Below are positions 44,478 to 53,630 of a stretch of DNA of 64,000 nt, piece by piece (within the stretch, counting starts at the first letter, position 1; each line of letters opens with the position of its first letter). The notes beneath the pieces are model-generated. The model had not been told where the DNA came from. It was given only the letters and a program-made list of their open reading frames with translations, and made no database searches. The position numbers were made by a program, and so were the translations under genes. The DNA comes from Bacillota bacterium (GTDB taxonomy: Bacteria; Bacillota; Clostridia; Peptostreptococcales; Anaerovoracaceae): contig JAQYCQ010000021.1 in NCBI GenBank assembly GCA_028724585.1, forward strand, positions 1 to 64,000, read 5' to 3'.

Positions 44478-46086
44478 GCAGAAGAAGAGCCTGTTCGTCC
44501 AGGGAACCATCCTCGCGATGGCAGGCATAATAACTAAGATCATCGGCTTCGTCTACAGGATCCCTATGGCCAATATCCTGGGAGACCAGGGAAACGGAAT
44601 ATATTCTGTGGCGTTCGGTATTTATAACATAGCGCTCACTCTGTCGTCGTACAGTCTGCCTCAGGCGGTATCGAAGCTTGTGGCTGAGAAGATAGCGCTC
44701 AAAGAATATAAAAATAAAATGCGTATATTCAGCCACGCGCTCATATTCGCGGTCATAGCGGGCATGGCGGCCTTTGCCCTGCTCTGGTTCGGGGCGGGCT
44801 TCCTTGAGGGGTTATATGCCAGGGAAGGCCTGGCGAGACCCCTTAAAGTCCTGGCGCCGACTGCCTTTATAGTCGCTGTGCTGGGCGTATTCAGGGGTTT
44901 TTACCAGGGACACGGCTCTATGACTCCGACAGCCATATCGCAGATACTGGAGCAGATAGTAAATGCGATCGTGAGCATAGTCGCGGCTTACGGCCTGACC
45001 AGAATGTACGCCGATACCGGCGACGTCCACTCGTGGGCGGCAGCCGGAGGGACGATGGGAACTCTGTGTGGAGCCTTTACCGCGCTGCTCTTCTTCTTTA
45101 TCCTCACAGTGATGCAGAGGAAGAACATACGAAGGGGACTTGAAGGAGGCCTGGACAAGAAGGATGCGAATTCTATCATTTACAAAGCCATATTCCTCAC
45201 AGTCATCCCTATCATACTGAGCCAGACTATCTACCAGATAGGAAATACCATAGACGACCTGATGTTCAGCAATATCATGGCTTCAAAGGGTCTTTCGGAC
45301 GCTGTGGTAGGCTCTCTTCAGGGCGTGTTCAACACCCAGTATATCCAGCTGGTAAACCTTCCGGTAGCGGTGGCCACAGCTATGGCCGCGTCGACGCTCC
45401 CGGCTGTATCGGCGGCATATATCGTAGGCAATATCGACGAGGCAAACTCGAAGATAAATTCGATAGTGAAATTCAATATGGCTATAGCTATCCCTTCGGC
45501 TGTCGGGCTGGCAGTGCTGGGTCTGCCTATAGTCACGGTACTCTTCCCGCGCCTTGTGGATTACCGGGCCATGTCAGCCATGCTCATGGCGACCGGCTCG
45601 TCAGCAGTCGTATTCTACGCTCTGTCGACGATAACCACATCCATACTCCAGGGCAGCAGCCACATGAGAGTGCCGGTCATCCATTCGGGAATATCGCTCG
45701 TTATCCACATAGCTCTGATATATATCCTGCTGGAGTTCACGGGTCTCGGAGTATACGGGCTTATCATCGGCAATGTCACATTCCCGCTCATAGTATGCAC
45801 TCTCAATATGCGTTCTATCACTAAGGTTACCGGTCATAAGTGGGACTGGATGAAGACCTTTGTACGTCCGGCGATAGCTTCCGCGGTGATGGGCGCTGTC
45901 ACATGGGGCATATACGCGCTGCTCAGCATGCTTTTAGGAGGAAATGTAGTCATCCCTCTTCTTGTATCGATAATAGCGGCAGTCGTGGTCTATGGCTTCA
46001 TGATAATAAGGATGCACTGTTTCACTAAAGAAGAACTGCTCCAGTTCCCGCTCGGAGGCAGGATAGTAAGGATAGCCAGGATGTAG
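44467..46086 (+). CDS. SpoVB/MurJ-like polysaccharide or lipid II flippase
   Basis: A 539-residue membrane protein of the MOP superfamily with about 14 segments. The N-terminus 'QGTILAMAGIITKIIGFVYRIPMANILGDQGNGIYSVAF' and 'YSLPQAVSKLVAEKIA' are the signature of the SpoVB/YtgP branch. Members flip lipid-linked cell wall precursors; SpoVB acts in spore cortex formation and YtgP in growth. Which role applies here is not clear. The start at 44467 has GAAGGA eight bases upstream and lies inside the end of the MBL gene. Confidence 0.88.
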   Translation: MSSEQKKSLFVQGTILAMAGIITKIIGFVYRIPMANILGDQGNGIYSVAFGIYNIALTLSSYSLPQAVSKLVAEKIALKEYKNKMRIFSHALIFAVIAGMAAFALLWFGAGFLEGLYAREGLARPLKVLAPTAFIVAVLGVFRGFYQGHGSMTPTAISQILEQIVNAIVSIVAAYGLTRMYADTGDVHSWAAAGGTMGTLCGAFTALLFFFILTVMQRKNIRRGLEGGLDKKDANSIIYKAIFLTVIPIILSQTIYQIGNTIDDLMFSNIMASKGLSDAVVGSLQGVFNTQYIQLVNLPVAVATAMAASTLPAVSAAYIVGNIDEANSKINSIVKFNMAIAIPSAVGLAVLGLPIVTVLFPRLVDYRAMSAMLMATGSSAVVFYALSTITTSILQGSSHMRVPVIHSGISLVIHIALIYILLEFTGLGVYGLIIGNVTFPLIVCTLNMRSITKVTGHKWDWMKTFVRPAIASAVMGAVTWGIYALLSMLLGGNVVIPLLVSIIAAVVVYGFMIIRMHCFTKEELLQFPLGGRIVRIARM

Positions 46087-46129
46087 CGTAAAGAGAGCTG
46101 TCGGCCGGCAGCCTGTACAGGAGAAACTT

Positions 46130-47035
46130 ATGATAAAAGTAAGCAATCTGTTCAAGACGATAGGTGAAAAGGAGATCCTGAAGGATCTTTCGATACACGT
46201 TGAGACGGGCTCTATATACGGGCTGGTAGGCCAGAATGGATCGGGCAAGACGACTGTCATAAAACATATGGCGGGCGTTTATAAGCCCGATTCAGGCAGG
46301 ATACTTTACGATGGAAGCCCTGTCTGGGAAAATCCTTCGGTAAAAGACCGGATCGGATACATTCCCGATGATCTGACTTCAATGAACGCCTATACTATGA
46401 AGGAAGCGGCACATTACTGCGCCAGCATCTATTCTGAATGGGACCAGGAACGATTTGATAGAATGTCCGGATCGCTGGGGCTGGATATGAAGATCAAGCT
46501 GAAGGACTTCTCAAAGGGTGTGCGCAAGCAGGCTGCTTTTGCTCTTATTCTGAGCCTGCGCCCTAAATACGTGCTGCTCGACGAGCCTGTAGACGGTCTC
46601 GATCCCGTAGTGCGCCGTGTCATCTGGAAAGCGCTCCTGAAGGATGTTTCTGAAAATGGAACGTCTATACTGGTTTCTTCTCATAACCTGAACGAGATAG
46701 AAAATGTCTGCGATACTGTCGGGATCATAGAAAGCGGCAGTATCGTACTGGAAAGAAAGCTTGCTGATATAAAGAATGATGTACATAAACTGCAGCTGGC
46801 CCTTCCTGAAAAGGCGGATCCGGCGCAGATCCTCAGGGATGCCGGATTAACCGTGCTGGGAAGTGAGAATTACGGAAGCGTGAGCCGTGTTATCGTCAAG
46901 GGAAGCAAAAATGAGATCAGAAGCGTTATCAGGGATCTTGACCCTGTGGTCTTCGATATCCTTCCGATGACGCTGGAGGAGATCTTCATAGTAGAACAGG
47001 AGGCTGTCCATGGGGTCAGGAACATTTTCATTTAA
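46130..47035 (+). CDS. ABC transporter ATP-binding protein
   Basis: A 301-residue ATPase of the YtrB-like branch. Walker A is 'GLVGQNGSGKTTVIKHMAG' near residue 33 and Walker B 'KYVLLDEPVDGLDP'. The signature motif is atypical, 'DFSKGVRKQAAFAL' in place of LSGGQ, as usual for this branch. The C-terminal 80 residues are a small regulatory-like domain. It overlaps the permease gene by 26 bases, and its stop lies inside that gene. No GntR regulator is adjacent, unlike ytr operons. The exported substrate is unknown. Confidence 0.92.
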   Translation: MIKVSNLFKTIGEKEILKDLSIHVETGSIYGLVGQNGSGKTTVIKHMAGVYKPDSGRILYDGSPVWENPSVKDRIGYIPDDLTSMNAYTMKEAAHYCASIYSEWDQERFDRMSGSLGLDMKIKLKDFSKGVRKQAAFALILSLRPKYVLLDEPVDGLDPVVRRVIWKALLKDVSENGTSILVSSHNLNEIENVCDTVGIIESGSIVLERKLADIKNDVHKLQLALPEKADPAQILRDAGLTVLGSENYGSVSRVIVKGSKNEIRSVIRDLDPVVFDILPMTLEEIFIVEQEAVHGVRNIFI

Positions 47036-49334
47036 GATCTCAGGATCCCTTATAAAAGAAGATCTAAGGCGCTTCTGGACGCTGTCTCTGGTCTTTACGA
47101 TCGCCTACTTCCTGTCGGGAGTATTCGTGGTGATGCTGCAGTATAACGCCGCAGCGTCAGCCGACGGTTCCACTGCCAACAATGCCGCCTATTTTATAGA
47201 AGCGCTGCTTTCGGGAAAGTATCCTGTATATTTCCTGCTGACTTCTATAATGCCTGTAATAGCGGCAGCCCTGGTGTTCAGATACCTTTTCAGCAGCGGG
47301 GAAGTGCTGATCTGCCATTCACAGCCATTTACGAGGACTACGATGATAAACAGCCACGCCATGTCGGCTGCCATACTCTGCGTGATACCGCTGGCTGTGA
47401 CAGGCCTGCTGCTCCTGCTGCTTGTTCACCCGGTATATTACAGCGAATCGTATTATCAGACCCCGTCGCAGATGGAGAATCTCTATACATTATCTAAGGT
47501 TCTCAGATGGCTTCTGGCACAGATGATCTGCGTGCTTTTCGTCCTTTCGATTTCTGTACTGTCAGCCATGATAACAGGCACAGGAGTCCATCATATAATG
47601 GCTTCGATAGGCTTTAATATCATCGCGCCGGTCACAGCGATGATATTCGTGATATACGCTGAGATATACCTTTTCGGTTTTCCCGGAGATATTTCGCAGG
47701 AGATGAGCCTGGCGCTCTCGATGTCACCCGTGACATATCAGCTGATCGATCACGGAAGCAGCACAGCTGCAGACAGCTTTATATATTTCCTGGCAGCTTT
47801 CCTTATATATCTTCTTTCTGTTTTTCTGTACAACATCAGAAAACTGGAACGCACAGGCTTCGGAGTGGTCTTCGCGGCGGTAGAGTGGGCGATAGCCTTT
47901 ATATTCGGAATGCTGGGAATGACGGCCGTGGGAATGACCTTCAAAGAGCTTCTGCACACGCCGGGCATTATCACAGCAGCGGGTTATATAGCAGGAGCCT
48001 TCATCGCTATCGTTATATGTATGATGATACTCAGGAAAAAGCTGAAGGTAATGGACATGCACACTATGCGCGTAGCATGCACCTTTATGGTATGTATGGC
48101 CGTGTTCCTCGGCATAATGAACGCCGGCGGCTTCGGATTCGAGAAGAGGATCCCGGATGATCCGGGTTCGGTAACGGTAAATATATCTGACCTTCCGGAC
48201 GCCCTGTCATACAACAGTACATTTGTGAACGCTTACGATGCTGCCGCAGGAAAGATTGATGCTGACGCGCTGAATGATCACGGAATAAGCTTCAACAGGG
48301 AAGAAGGCATAAAAGCCGCGATGGATCTTCACAGACTCATTATTGATAATAAGGGTCTCTGCCTGCCTGATTCGTCTTCTGTCTTCTATACATCATCGAC
48401 TTTGCCGGATACCTCTCTGTCCTACGAGGATATGGTCGATGTCAGGATAGATTACCACAGCGGCGCGGATGCTAAGAATTCGCCGGTGACAGAGACCAGG
48501 TCTTATTCTGTTCCCCTGTATCTTATCTACGGGAGCAGCGAGTTTAAGGAGATGTTCGACAGGCCTTCCTACAGGAAGATGTTCACGAATACTATAGAAG
48601 AGCTTTCGACAGAGGACGTGACGCATACCACAGTCTTCAATTCAGAGAATGTGGGGTCGGCTGACTTCGAAAACGGGTTCGATATCCCTGATGATACAGA
48701 TATCAGCGGACTTGTGGCAGCCTTGAAGGATGATGCTGAGAACATGACCTACAGCGAATACATAAGCATGACGAACAGGGATCCGCTGGGAATGGTGAGC
48801 TTCTACCAGAACACAGATAAAACGTCCAGAGACAGGCAGTCGTCTAAAGCTAAGAGCAGCGTAAGCCAGGCTGCCGGAGGCAGCGTGAGCGGCCGGGAGC
48901 TGGCAGCGGATTCTGAGAAGATAGATCTCGTGGTCCAGCCTTACTGCAGGGAGACCATAAAATGGCTGCGTGACAATGCCGGCCTGGATCTGATGCAGAC
49001 CTATGGCGGAAACTTCGACGCGGCGCTCATATACGCGACGGATGGAAAGCCTGTTGAAGGCTATGCAATGAGTGAAGAGGGCATGTCAGACGCAGCTACA
49101 ATAGACAGCCTTGAAAAATACGCAGCTGAAGGAGGCGCTGAGCTTGTCACCGACGAAACGGCGCTGAGAAGCGATTTTACAGCGTCTGTATCCCATTCTG
49201 TATTAGGGAAGATCAGTGACATCACGACAGAGAAAGATAAAGTCTATTATGTCGAATTCTACAGCAGCAACGACGACGGCTCGCTGCTGAACGATTACAG
49301 CGCCTATATCAGAGCTTCAGATCTGAAGAAATGA
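47010..49334 (+). CDS. ABC transporter permease with large extracytoplasmic domain
   Basis: A 774-residue membrane protein. About ten hydrophobic segments lie in residues 20-380. They are followed by roughly 390 residues without membrane segments, beginning 'NAGGFGFEKRIPDDPGSVTVNISDLPDAL', which should lie outside the membrane. The final residues are also hydrophilic, so this domain is C-terminal. Such an arrangement resembles permeases involved in cell-envelope stress or peptide sensing, but I do not recognise the domain. AGGAGG precedes the ATG at 47010, inside the ATPase gene. Confidence 0.85.
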   Translation: MGSGTFSFKISGSLIKEDLRRFWTLSLVFTIAYFLSGVFVVMLQYNAAASADGSTANNAAYFIEALLSGKYPVYFLLTSIMPVIAAALVFRYLFSSGEVLICHSQPFTRTTMINSHAMSAAILCVIPLAVTGLLLLLLVHPVYYSESYYQTPSQMENLYTLSKVLRWLLAQMICVLFVLSISVLSAMITGTGVHHIMASIGFNIIAPVTAMIFVIYAEIYLFGFPGDISQEMSLALSMSPVTYQLIDHGSSTAADSFIYFLAAFLIYLLSVFLYNIRKLERTGFGVVFAAVEWAIAFIFGMLGMTAVGMTFKELLHTPGIITAAGYIAGAFIAIVICMMILRKKLKVMDMHTMRVACTFMVCMAVFLGIMNAGGFGFEKRIPDDPGSVTVNISDLPDALSYNSTFVNAYDAAAGKIDADALNDHGISFNREEGIKAAMDLHRLIIDNKGLCLPDSSSVFYTSSTLPDTSLSYEDMVDVRIDYHSGADAKNSPVTETRSYSVPLYLIYGSSEFKEMFDRPSYRKMFTNTIEELSTEDVTHTTVFNSENVGSADFENGFDIPDDTDISGLVAALKDDAENMTYSEYISMTNRDPLGMVSFYQNTDKTSRDRQSSKAKSSVSQAAGGSVSGRELAADSEKIDLVVQPYCRETIKWLRDNAGLDLMQTYGGNFDAALIYATDGKPVEGYAMSEEGMSDAATIDSLEKYAAEGGAELVTDETALRSDFTASVSHSVLGKISDITTEKDKVYYVEFYSSNDDGSLLNDYSAYIRASDLKK

Positions 49335-49341
49335 CAGCCGC

Positions 49342-49413
49342 GGGCGGAGCCCTGAGCCGTAAGGGCGCCGCCCGCACACGTCAGCTCCGCTGACATCCGT
49401 CCCTGAGGGACGG
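49342..49413. repeat. Cluster of three mini-hairpins after the permease gene
   Basis: GGGC-GGA-GCCC (49342-49352), GTCAGC-TCC-GCTGAC (49380-49394) and CCGTCCC-TGA-GGGACGG (49397-49413). The last two are two bases apart. Confidence 0.8.
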
Positions 49414-49423
49414 CAAAAAGCAT

Positions 49424-49476
49424 AAAAAAGCCGCGAGGCACTTCACGCGTAATACGGAAGAGCCCCGCGGCCTTTT
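49424..49476. terminator. Bidirectional terminator between permease and aminotransferase genes
   Basis: A-run, GCCGCG...CGCGGC stem with further inner pairing, T-run. It lies between converging genes. Confidence 0.75.
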
Positions 49477-49504
49477 GCTGTCTGCGGTAACTTAAAACTC
49501 TGTC

Positions 49505-50677
49505 CTACAGAGCGTCCACAGCAGCTTTAAGCTGTTCGAGAGCCTTCTCCAGCGTTTCGCGTCTGCAGGCGGCATTTATGCGCTGGAAGCTGTTGCCCTC
49601 CTCGCCGAACAGAGAACCTCCATCCAGCCAGAGCTCCGCCTCATCTATCATGAAGCGGTCGAGCTGCTCTCTGCTGAGACCCAGACCGCTGCAGTCCAGC
49701 CAGAGCAGATAGGTGCCCTCGGGCTTTCTCATCTTTACGCGCGGGATATTTTCTTTTATGTATTTATCAGCGAACTCGATATTGCCCCAGATATATGAAC
49801 GAAGCTCGTCCAGCCATTCTTTTCCTCCTTCATAGGCGGCGCGGCAGGCTGTGAGCCCCATGATGTTGGCGTCGAATATCCCGTTGGAGCCCATGACCGC
49901 GCGGAATCTTTTACGGTCCTCCTCGTTCGGTATTATGATATTGGAGCACTGCAGGCCGGCGAGATTAAAGGATTTGCTCGGCGCGGTGCAGACGATATAG
50001 CGCAGTCCTTCTATGCCATCAGCGGCATTGGCGAAAGCAGTGTGCCTGCTGCCCGGCCATACGAAATCGCAGTGGATCTCATCGGATACAACTAACACAC
50101 CGTGGTCCGCGCATATATGGGCGAGCTTTTTAAGTTCCTCTCCGGTCCAGACCCTGCCGACCGGATTGTGAGGGCTGCAGAGTATGAACATCTTGATATC
50201 GTTGTCGACGATCTTTTTTTCGAAATCCTCAAAATCTATCCTGTAGTATCCGTCTTCATTCACCAGCGGAGAATTTACGACCCTTCTCCCGTTTCCTTCT
50301 ATAGAGCTCATGAAAGGGTAGTAGACCGGCTTCATCACGATAACCGCATCGCCCGGTTCAGTAAATGCCTTGACCGCCTGAGTGAGCGCGAATACCACAC
50401 CCGGTGTAGTGACGATCCATTTCCTGTCTATATCGAAATTGAAATTGTCTCTGAACCAGCCGGTTACAGCGTCGTAGTATCTGTCTCCCGGGAAACTGTA
50501 GCCGTAGATCCCATGATCTGCCCTTTCCTTAAGCGCCTCGGTCACGCTCTCCGGTACCTGGAAATCCATGTCGGCGACCCAGAGAGGTATAAGCCCCTCC
50601 GGCATGTTCATCATAGAAGCCGAGTCGTATTTCATGCTGTCCGTACCATGTCTCTCTATATATTTATCGAAATCCAT
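49505..50677 (-). CDS. patB: PatB/MalY-type C-S lyase (PLP aminotransferase fold)
   Basis: A 390-residue fold-type I PLP enzyme. 'PLWVADMDFQVPESVTEAL' near the start and 'HGIYGYSFP' are hallmarks of the PatB/MalY group, which cleaves cystathionine or cysteine to a thiol or sulfide, pyruvate and ammonia. The PLP lysine is in 'CTAPSKSFNLAGLQCSNIII'. 'CSPHNPVGRVW' and 'SDEIHCDFV' bind the cofactor. It could be a beta-lyase in methionine synthesis or a sulfide-releasing desulfhydrase. AGGAGG precedes the ATG. Confidence 0.9.
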   Translation of the reverse strand: MDFDKYIERHGTDSMKYDSASMMNMPEGLIPLWVADMDFQVPESVTEALKERADHGIYGYSFPGDRYYDAVTGWFRDNFNFDIDRKWIVTTPGVVFALTQAVKAFTEPGDAVIVMKPVYYPFMSSIEGNGRRVVNSPLVNEDGYYRIDFEDFEKKIVDNDIKMFILCSPHNPVGRVWTGEELKKLAHICADHGVLVVSDEIHCDFVWPGSRHTAFANAADGIEGLRYIVCTAPSKSFNLAGLQCSNIIIPNEEDRKRFRAVMGSNGIFDANIMGLTACRAAYEGGKEWLDELRSYIWGNIEFADKYIKENIPRVKMRKPEGTYLLWLDCSGLGLSREQLDRFMIDEAELWLDGGSLFGEEGNSFQRINAACRRETLEKALEQLKAAVDAL

Positions 50678-50748
50678 TTTATCCTCCTGTTTACGAGATG
50701 ATCCGCTTATTTGTTAAGAAAGATCTTATGTATTAAAACGGTATTTCC

Positions 50749-50763
50749 GTGAGCTCCGCTCAC
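50749..50763. repeat. TCC/GGA-loop mini-hairpin
   Basis: GTGAGC-TCC-GCTCAC, perfect 6-bp stem, in the 243-bp gap (50678-50920) between divergent patB and EamA genes. No clear promoter pair is seen there. Confidence 0.85.
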
Positions 50764-50920
50764 ATGAGCCTCCGGCAAAGCCTTTTCCGGCTGTTAATAC
50801 ATCTTAACAGACTCATGCCGGAGCACAAGATATATTTACCCTCCGCGGCGATATGTGGTATAGTTATCCGGTATTTTATTAAAAAATTTTTGCAATATCA
50901 GATAATGGAAGAAAAAAGAA

Positions 50921-51931
50921 ATGACACAGAAGACAAAAAGCAATCTTATGCTGCTGGGCGCGGCTTTTATATGGGGCTCCGCCTTCGTAGCCCAGAAGAT
51001 AGGCGGCGATATAGGATCGCTGACCTTCAACGGTGTCCGAAATATCATAGGCGGCCTCTTCCTCATACCGGTAGCGATGATATTTTCACGTCCGGCTGAC
51101 AGTTATCCAGGCGTATCTGACAGATATCAGATGGATCAGAGTGAAAAGAGGATATACAGAAAAAATCTGCTGCTGGGCGGTTTTCTTTGTGGAATAATGC
51201 TGTGCGCGGCGTCAACGCTGCAGCAGATAAGCATATCGATGACGACTGCCGGCAGAGCGGGATTCATAACATCGCTCTACGCGGTTATGGTGCCTGTGCT
51301 GTCAATCGTTCTCGGCAAAAAGGTCAGGCCTTTTATATGGATATGTGTAGCTGTGAGCATACTGGGCCTGTACATGTTGTCTTCTGAGACAGGTACGTTC
51401 AGAATAAACCTGGGCGATGTGCTGCTGACCATATCGGCGCTGCTGTTCGCGGTACATATTATGATAATAGACCATTTTACGCCGCTGGTGAATGGAGTTC
51501 AGATGTCGTGTCTGCAGTTCATCGTGGCAGGAGTTATCGGGCTGATTGTGATGTTCGTGTTTGAGGATCCGTCCATGACTGCTATATGGAGCTCAATACT
51601 GCCGATCCTCTACGCAGGCGTGCTGTCCAGCGGGGTGGCATATACACTTCAGATAGTCGGGCTTAAGGGGGCGGATCCGTCAGAGGCTTCTCTGCTGCTA
51701 TGCCTGGAGTCGGTATTCTCAATGCTTACAGGTATGGTCGTGCTTCACGAGCGCATGCCGCTCAAGGGCTATATAGGCTGCCTGCTCATATTCGCTGCGG
51801 TGGCGGCAGCCCAGGTATCGCCGGGCATACTGCCGTGGAACCGTAAAAAGGCGGTAAAGACTGCCGCGGCTGTTCCGGCGGAGGAAGATAATGCCGGTCC
51901 GGCGGATGTTGTGAATGAAAGAAATCTGTGA
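50921..51931 (+). CDS. EamA/DMT-family transporter
   Basis: A 336-residue membrane protein with about ten segments in two EamA repeats ('LLGAAFIWGSAFVAQKIGGDIGSLTFNGVRNIIGGLFLIPVA', 'YAGVLSSGVAYTLQIVGLKGADPSEASLLLCLESVFSMLTGMVVLHE'). The C-terminal 40 residues are hydrophilic. It is not closely similar to the other EamA protein at 27430. The substrate is unknown. A weak GGAAG site precedes the ATG. SppA follows after 45 bases. Confidence 0.88.
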   Translation: MTQKTKSNLMLLGAAFIWGSAFVAQKIGGDIGSLTFNGVRNIIGGLFLIPVAMIFSRPADSYPGVSDRYQMDQSEKRIYRKNLLLGGFLCGIMLCAASTLQQISISMTTAGRAGFITSLYAVMVPVLSIVLGKKVRPFIWICVAVSILGLYMLSSETGTFRINLGDVLLTISALLFAVHIMIIDHFTPLVNGVQMSCLQFIVAGVIGLIVMFVFEDPSMTAIWSSILPILYAGVLSSGVAYTLQIVGLKGADPSEASLLLCLESVFSMLTGMVVLHERMPLKGYIGCLLIFAAVAAAQVSPGILPWNRKKAVKTAAAVPAEEDNAGPADVVNERNL

Positions 51932-51976
51932 TAGACTCAAAACATCTAAATGTGTTTTCTATTATGAGGTAATCAA

Positions 51977-53056
51977 ATGGACAATAACGAAAGCAGAAAC
52001 AGCGGCATAGAGAATATAGAGTTCGCCAGGGCGGGCGGCATGGCGACAGACGCGGCAGAAGCCGCGGCCGGACGAAAAAAGGGATTTACTCTAAAGAAGG
52101 GGATCATAATCATCGTCATCCTGGCAGTCATATTCGCTGGTGTGGGCATAATAGCTGCAGCTATTCAGGGAAACTCCTCCCAGCCGGAATACGGACAGGA
52201 CGGCCCTTACGTGGGAGTATTGAAGATAACCGGCGAGATAAACGGCGACAACGACCAGACCAGCCCTTACCAGCACGACTGGGTAATGGCTCAGGTAAAG
52301 AAGATGAAGAACGACCCGGATAACAAGGGCATCATGCTCTACATCGATTCGCCGGGCGGAAGCGTTTTCCAGTCTGACGAGCTCTATAACGCTCTGGAGA
52401 ACTATAAGAAAAAGACCAAGAGGCCTCTCTACGCTTATTTCGACGAAACAGCGGCTTCGGGAGCCTATTATATCTCAGCCGACGCCGACAAGATCATAGC
52501 CAACAAGCTCTGTACGACAGGCTCCATAGGAGTTTACATGGGACCGGTCATCGACAGCAGCGGCTTGCTGTACAAGCTGGGCGTGGGCGTTGACTTCATA
52601 AAGAGCGGCCCTAACAAAGCTATGGGCAATCCTTTCCAGCCCCTTACTGCTGAACAGCGCCAGATCTACCAGAGCCAGATCGATGAGTACTATCTCAGGT
52701 TCGCTGATATAGTATCCAAAGGCAGGGATATCCCTATCGACACGGTTTACACGATAGGCGACGGCCGCACCTATACAGCCACTCAGGCAGTCCAGAACGG
52801 ACTTGTAGACGAAGTAGGTACATATACAGACGCCAAGAAGCTTATGAAAAAAGACGCCGGAACGTCCAACTTCGAAAAGGTTGAATATATTCCTGAACAG
52901 ACCCTGCGCGATGTCCTCTGGGGTATGGAAGAGTCTATGAAGGAATACGCTGACAGCCAGAGCAAGTCCGATATTGAAAAGACTATGGACTATATCTCGG
53001 AAAACAGCAGCCATGCTTTCTATTACGAGGCTTTCGACCTGGCGGATAAGGACTGA
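51977..53056 (+). CDS. sppA: Signal peptide peptidase SppA, single-domain form
   Basis: A 359-residue serine protease anchored by one membrane segment (about residues 38-61) with the active domain outside. It degrades leftover signal peptides. The nucleophile Ser is in 'DETAASGAYYIS' and the general-base Lys in 'VDFIKSGPNKAMGNP', a Ser/Lys dyad as in bacillary SppA. 'IDSPGGSVFQSDE' binds substrate. The N-terminal 35 residues are hydrophilic. The single-domain form is normal in Gram-positives. TGAGGT precedes the ATG. Confidence 0.93.
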   Translation: MDNNESRNSGIENIEFARAGGMATDAAEAAAGRKKGFTLKKGIIIIVILAVIFAGVGIIAAAIQGNSSQPEYGQDGPYVGVLKITGEINGDNDQTSPYQHDWVMAQVKKMKNDPDNKGIMLYIDSPGGSVFQSDELYNALENYKKKTKRPLYAYFDETAASGAYYISADADKIIANKLCTTGSIGVYMGPVIDSSGLLYKLGVGVDFIKSGPNKAMGNPFQPLTAEQRQIYQSQIDEYYLRFADIVSKGRDIPIDTVYTIGDGRTYTATQAVQNGLVDEVGTYTDAKKLMKKDAGTSNFEKVEYIPEQTLRDVLWGMEESMKEYADSQSKSDIEKTMDYISENSSHAFYYEAFDLADKD

Positions 53057-53099
53057 TACTGAAGCGCATACGTCCGTTGACGCGGGACAAACAGTTTTC

Positions 53100-53132
53100 G
53101 CGGGCGGAGCCCGCCCTGTCAGCGGAGCTGAC
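53100..53132. repeat. Pair of GGA-loop mini-hairpins after sppA
   Basis: GCGGGC-GGA-GCCCGC (53100-53114) and GTCAGC-GGA-GCTGAC (53118-53132), three bases apart, before the terminator/promoter of the SRP block. Confidence 0.85.
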
Positions 53133-53180
53133 GTGAGTTTTCTGTGCGTTTTCTGTAAAGAATAAGAAAAAATAAAATCC

Positions 53181-53228
53181 GGGTGTCAAGTAAAAAAGCT
53201 TGACACCCCTTTTTTACTATGCTATCAT
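53181..53228 (+). promoter_or_regulatory. Overlapping terminator and promoter upstream of ylxM-ffh
   Basis: GGGTGTCAAG-loop-CTTGACACCC and a T run form a terminator. The 3' arm contains TTGACA (53200-53205), which with 17 bp and TATCAT (53223-53228) forms a promoter for ylxM. The end of the sppA unit and the start of the SRP operon therefore share the same bases. Confidence 0.8.
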
Positions 53229-53258
53229 TGCACGGTGACTTGAAGAAGGGAGGCAGCT

Positions 53259-53612
53259 ATGGTCAAGAACATGGGAGAGATCAGCATGCTCTACGACTTC
53301 TACGGCGAGCTTCTCACAAAGCGCCAGAAAGACGTTCTCCAGTATTATTACGGAGACGACTACACGCTCGGCGAGATAGCCGAGTCGGCCGGGATCAGCC
53401 GCCAGGCGGTCTACGATACGGTGCGCAAGGCGGAGAAATCGCTCCGCTCATACGAGTCGAGGCTGGGACTTGTGGAAAGGTTCCGCCGTACAGAAGAAGA
53501 GACAGGCAGGGCTTCGGCCATGCTTGACGAAATGATAAGCAATACAGACGACGCCGCTCTGGCTGAGAAGCTGACGGCAGTCAGAAAGATAATAGACGGG
53601 CTCGACGAATAG
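53259..53612 (+). CDS. ylxM: YlxM-family SRP-operon helix-turn-helix protein
   Basis: A 117-residue protein of the YlxM (UPF0122) family. 'MLYDFYGELLTKRQKDVLQYYYGDDYTLGEIAESAGISRQAVYDTVRKAEKSL' is a sigma-70 region 4-like helix-turn-helix. The gene is found before ffh in most Firmicutes, and its product is thought to help control or assemble the signal recognition particle. GGGAGG precedes the ATG and ffh follows after 18 bases. Confidence 0.93.
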   Translation: MVKNMGEISMLYDFYGELLTKRQKDVLQYYYGDDYTLGEIAESAGISRQAVYDTVRKAEKSLRSYESRLGLVERFRRTEEETGRASAMLDEMISNTDDAALAEKLTAVRKIIDGLDE

Positions 53613-53630
53613 TTCGGGCCGGGAGGAACG

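Noticed and set aside
40357..44543. Long minus-strand reading frames opposite the AmmeMemoRadiSam, M18 and MBL genes
   Set aside because: Same reason: antisense shadows of convincing plus-strand genes.
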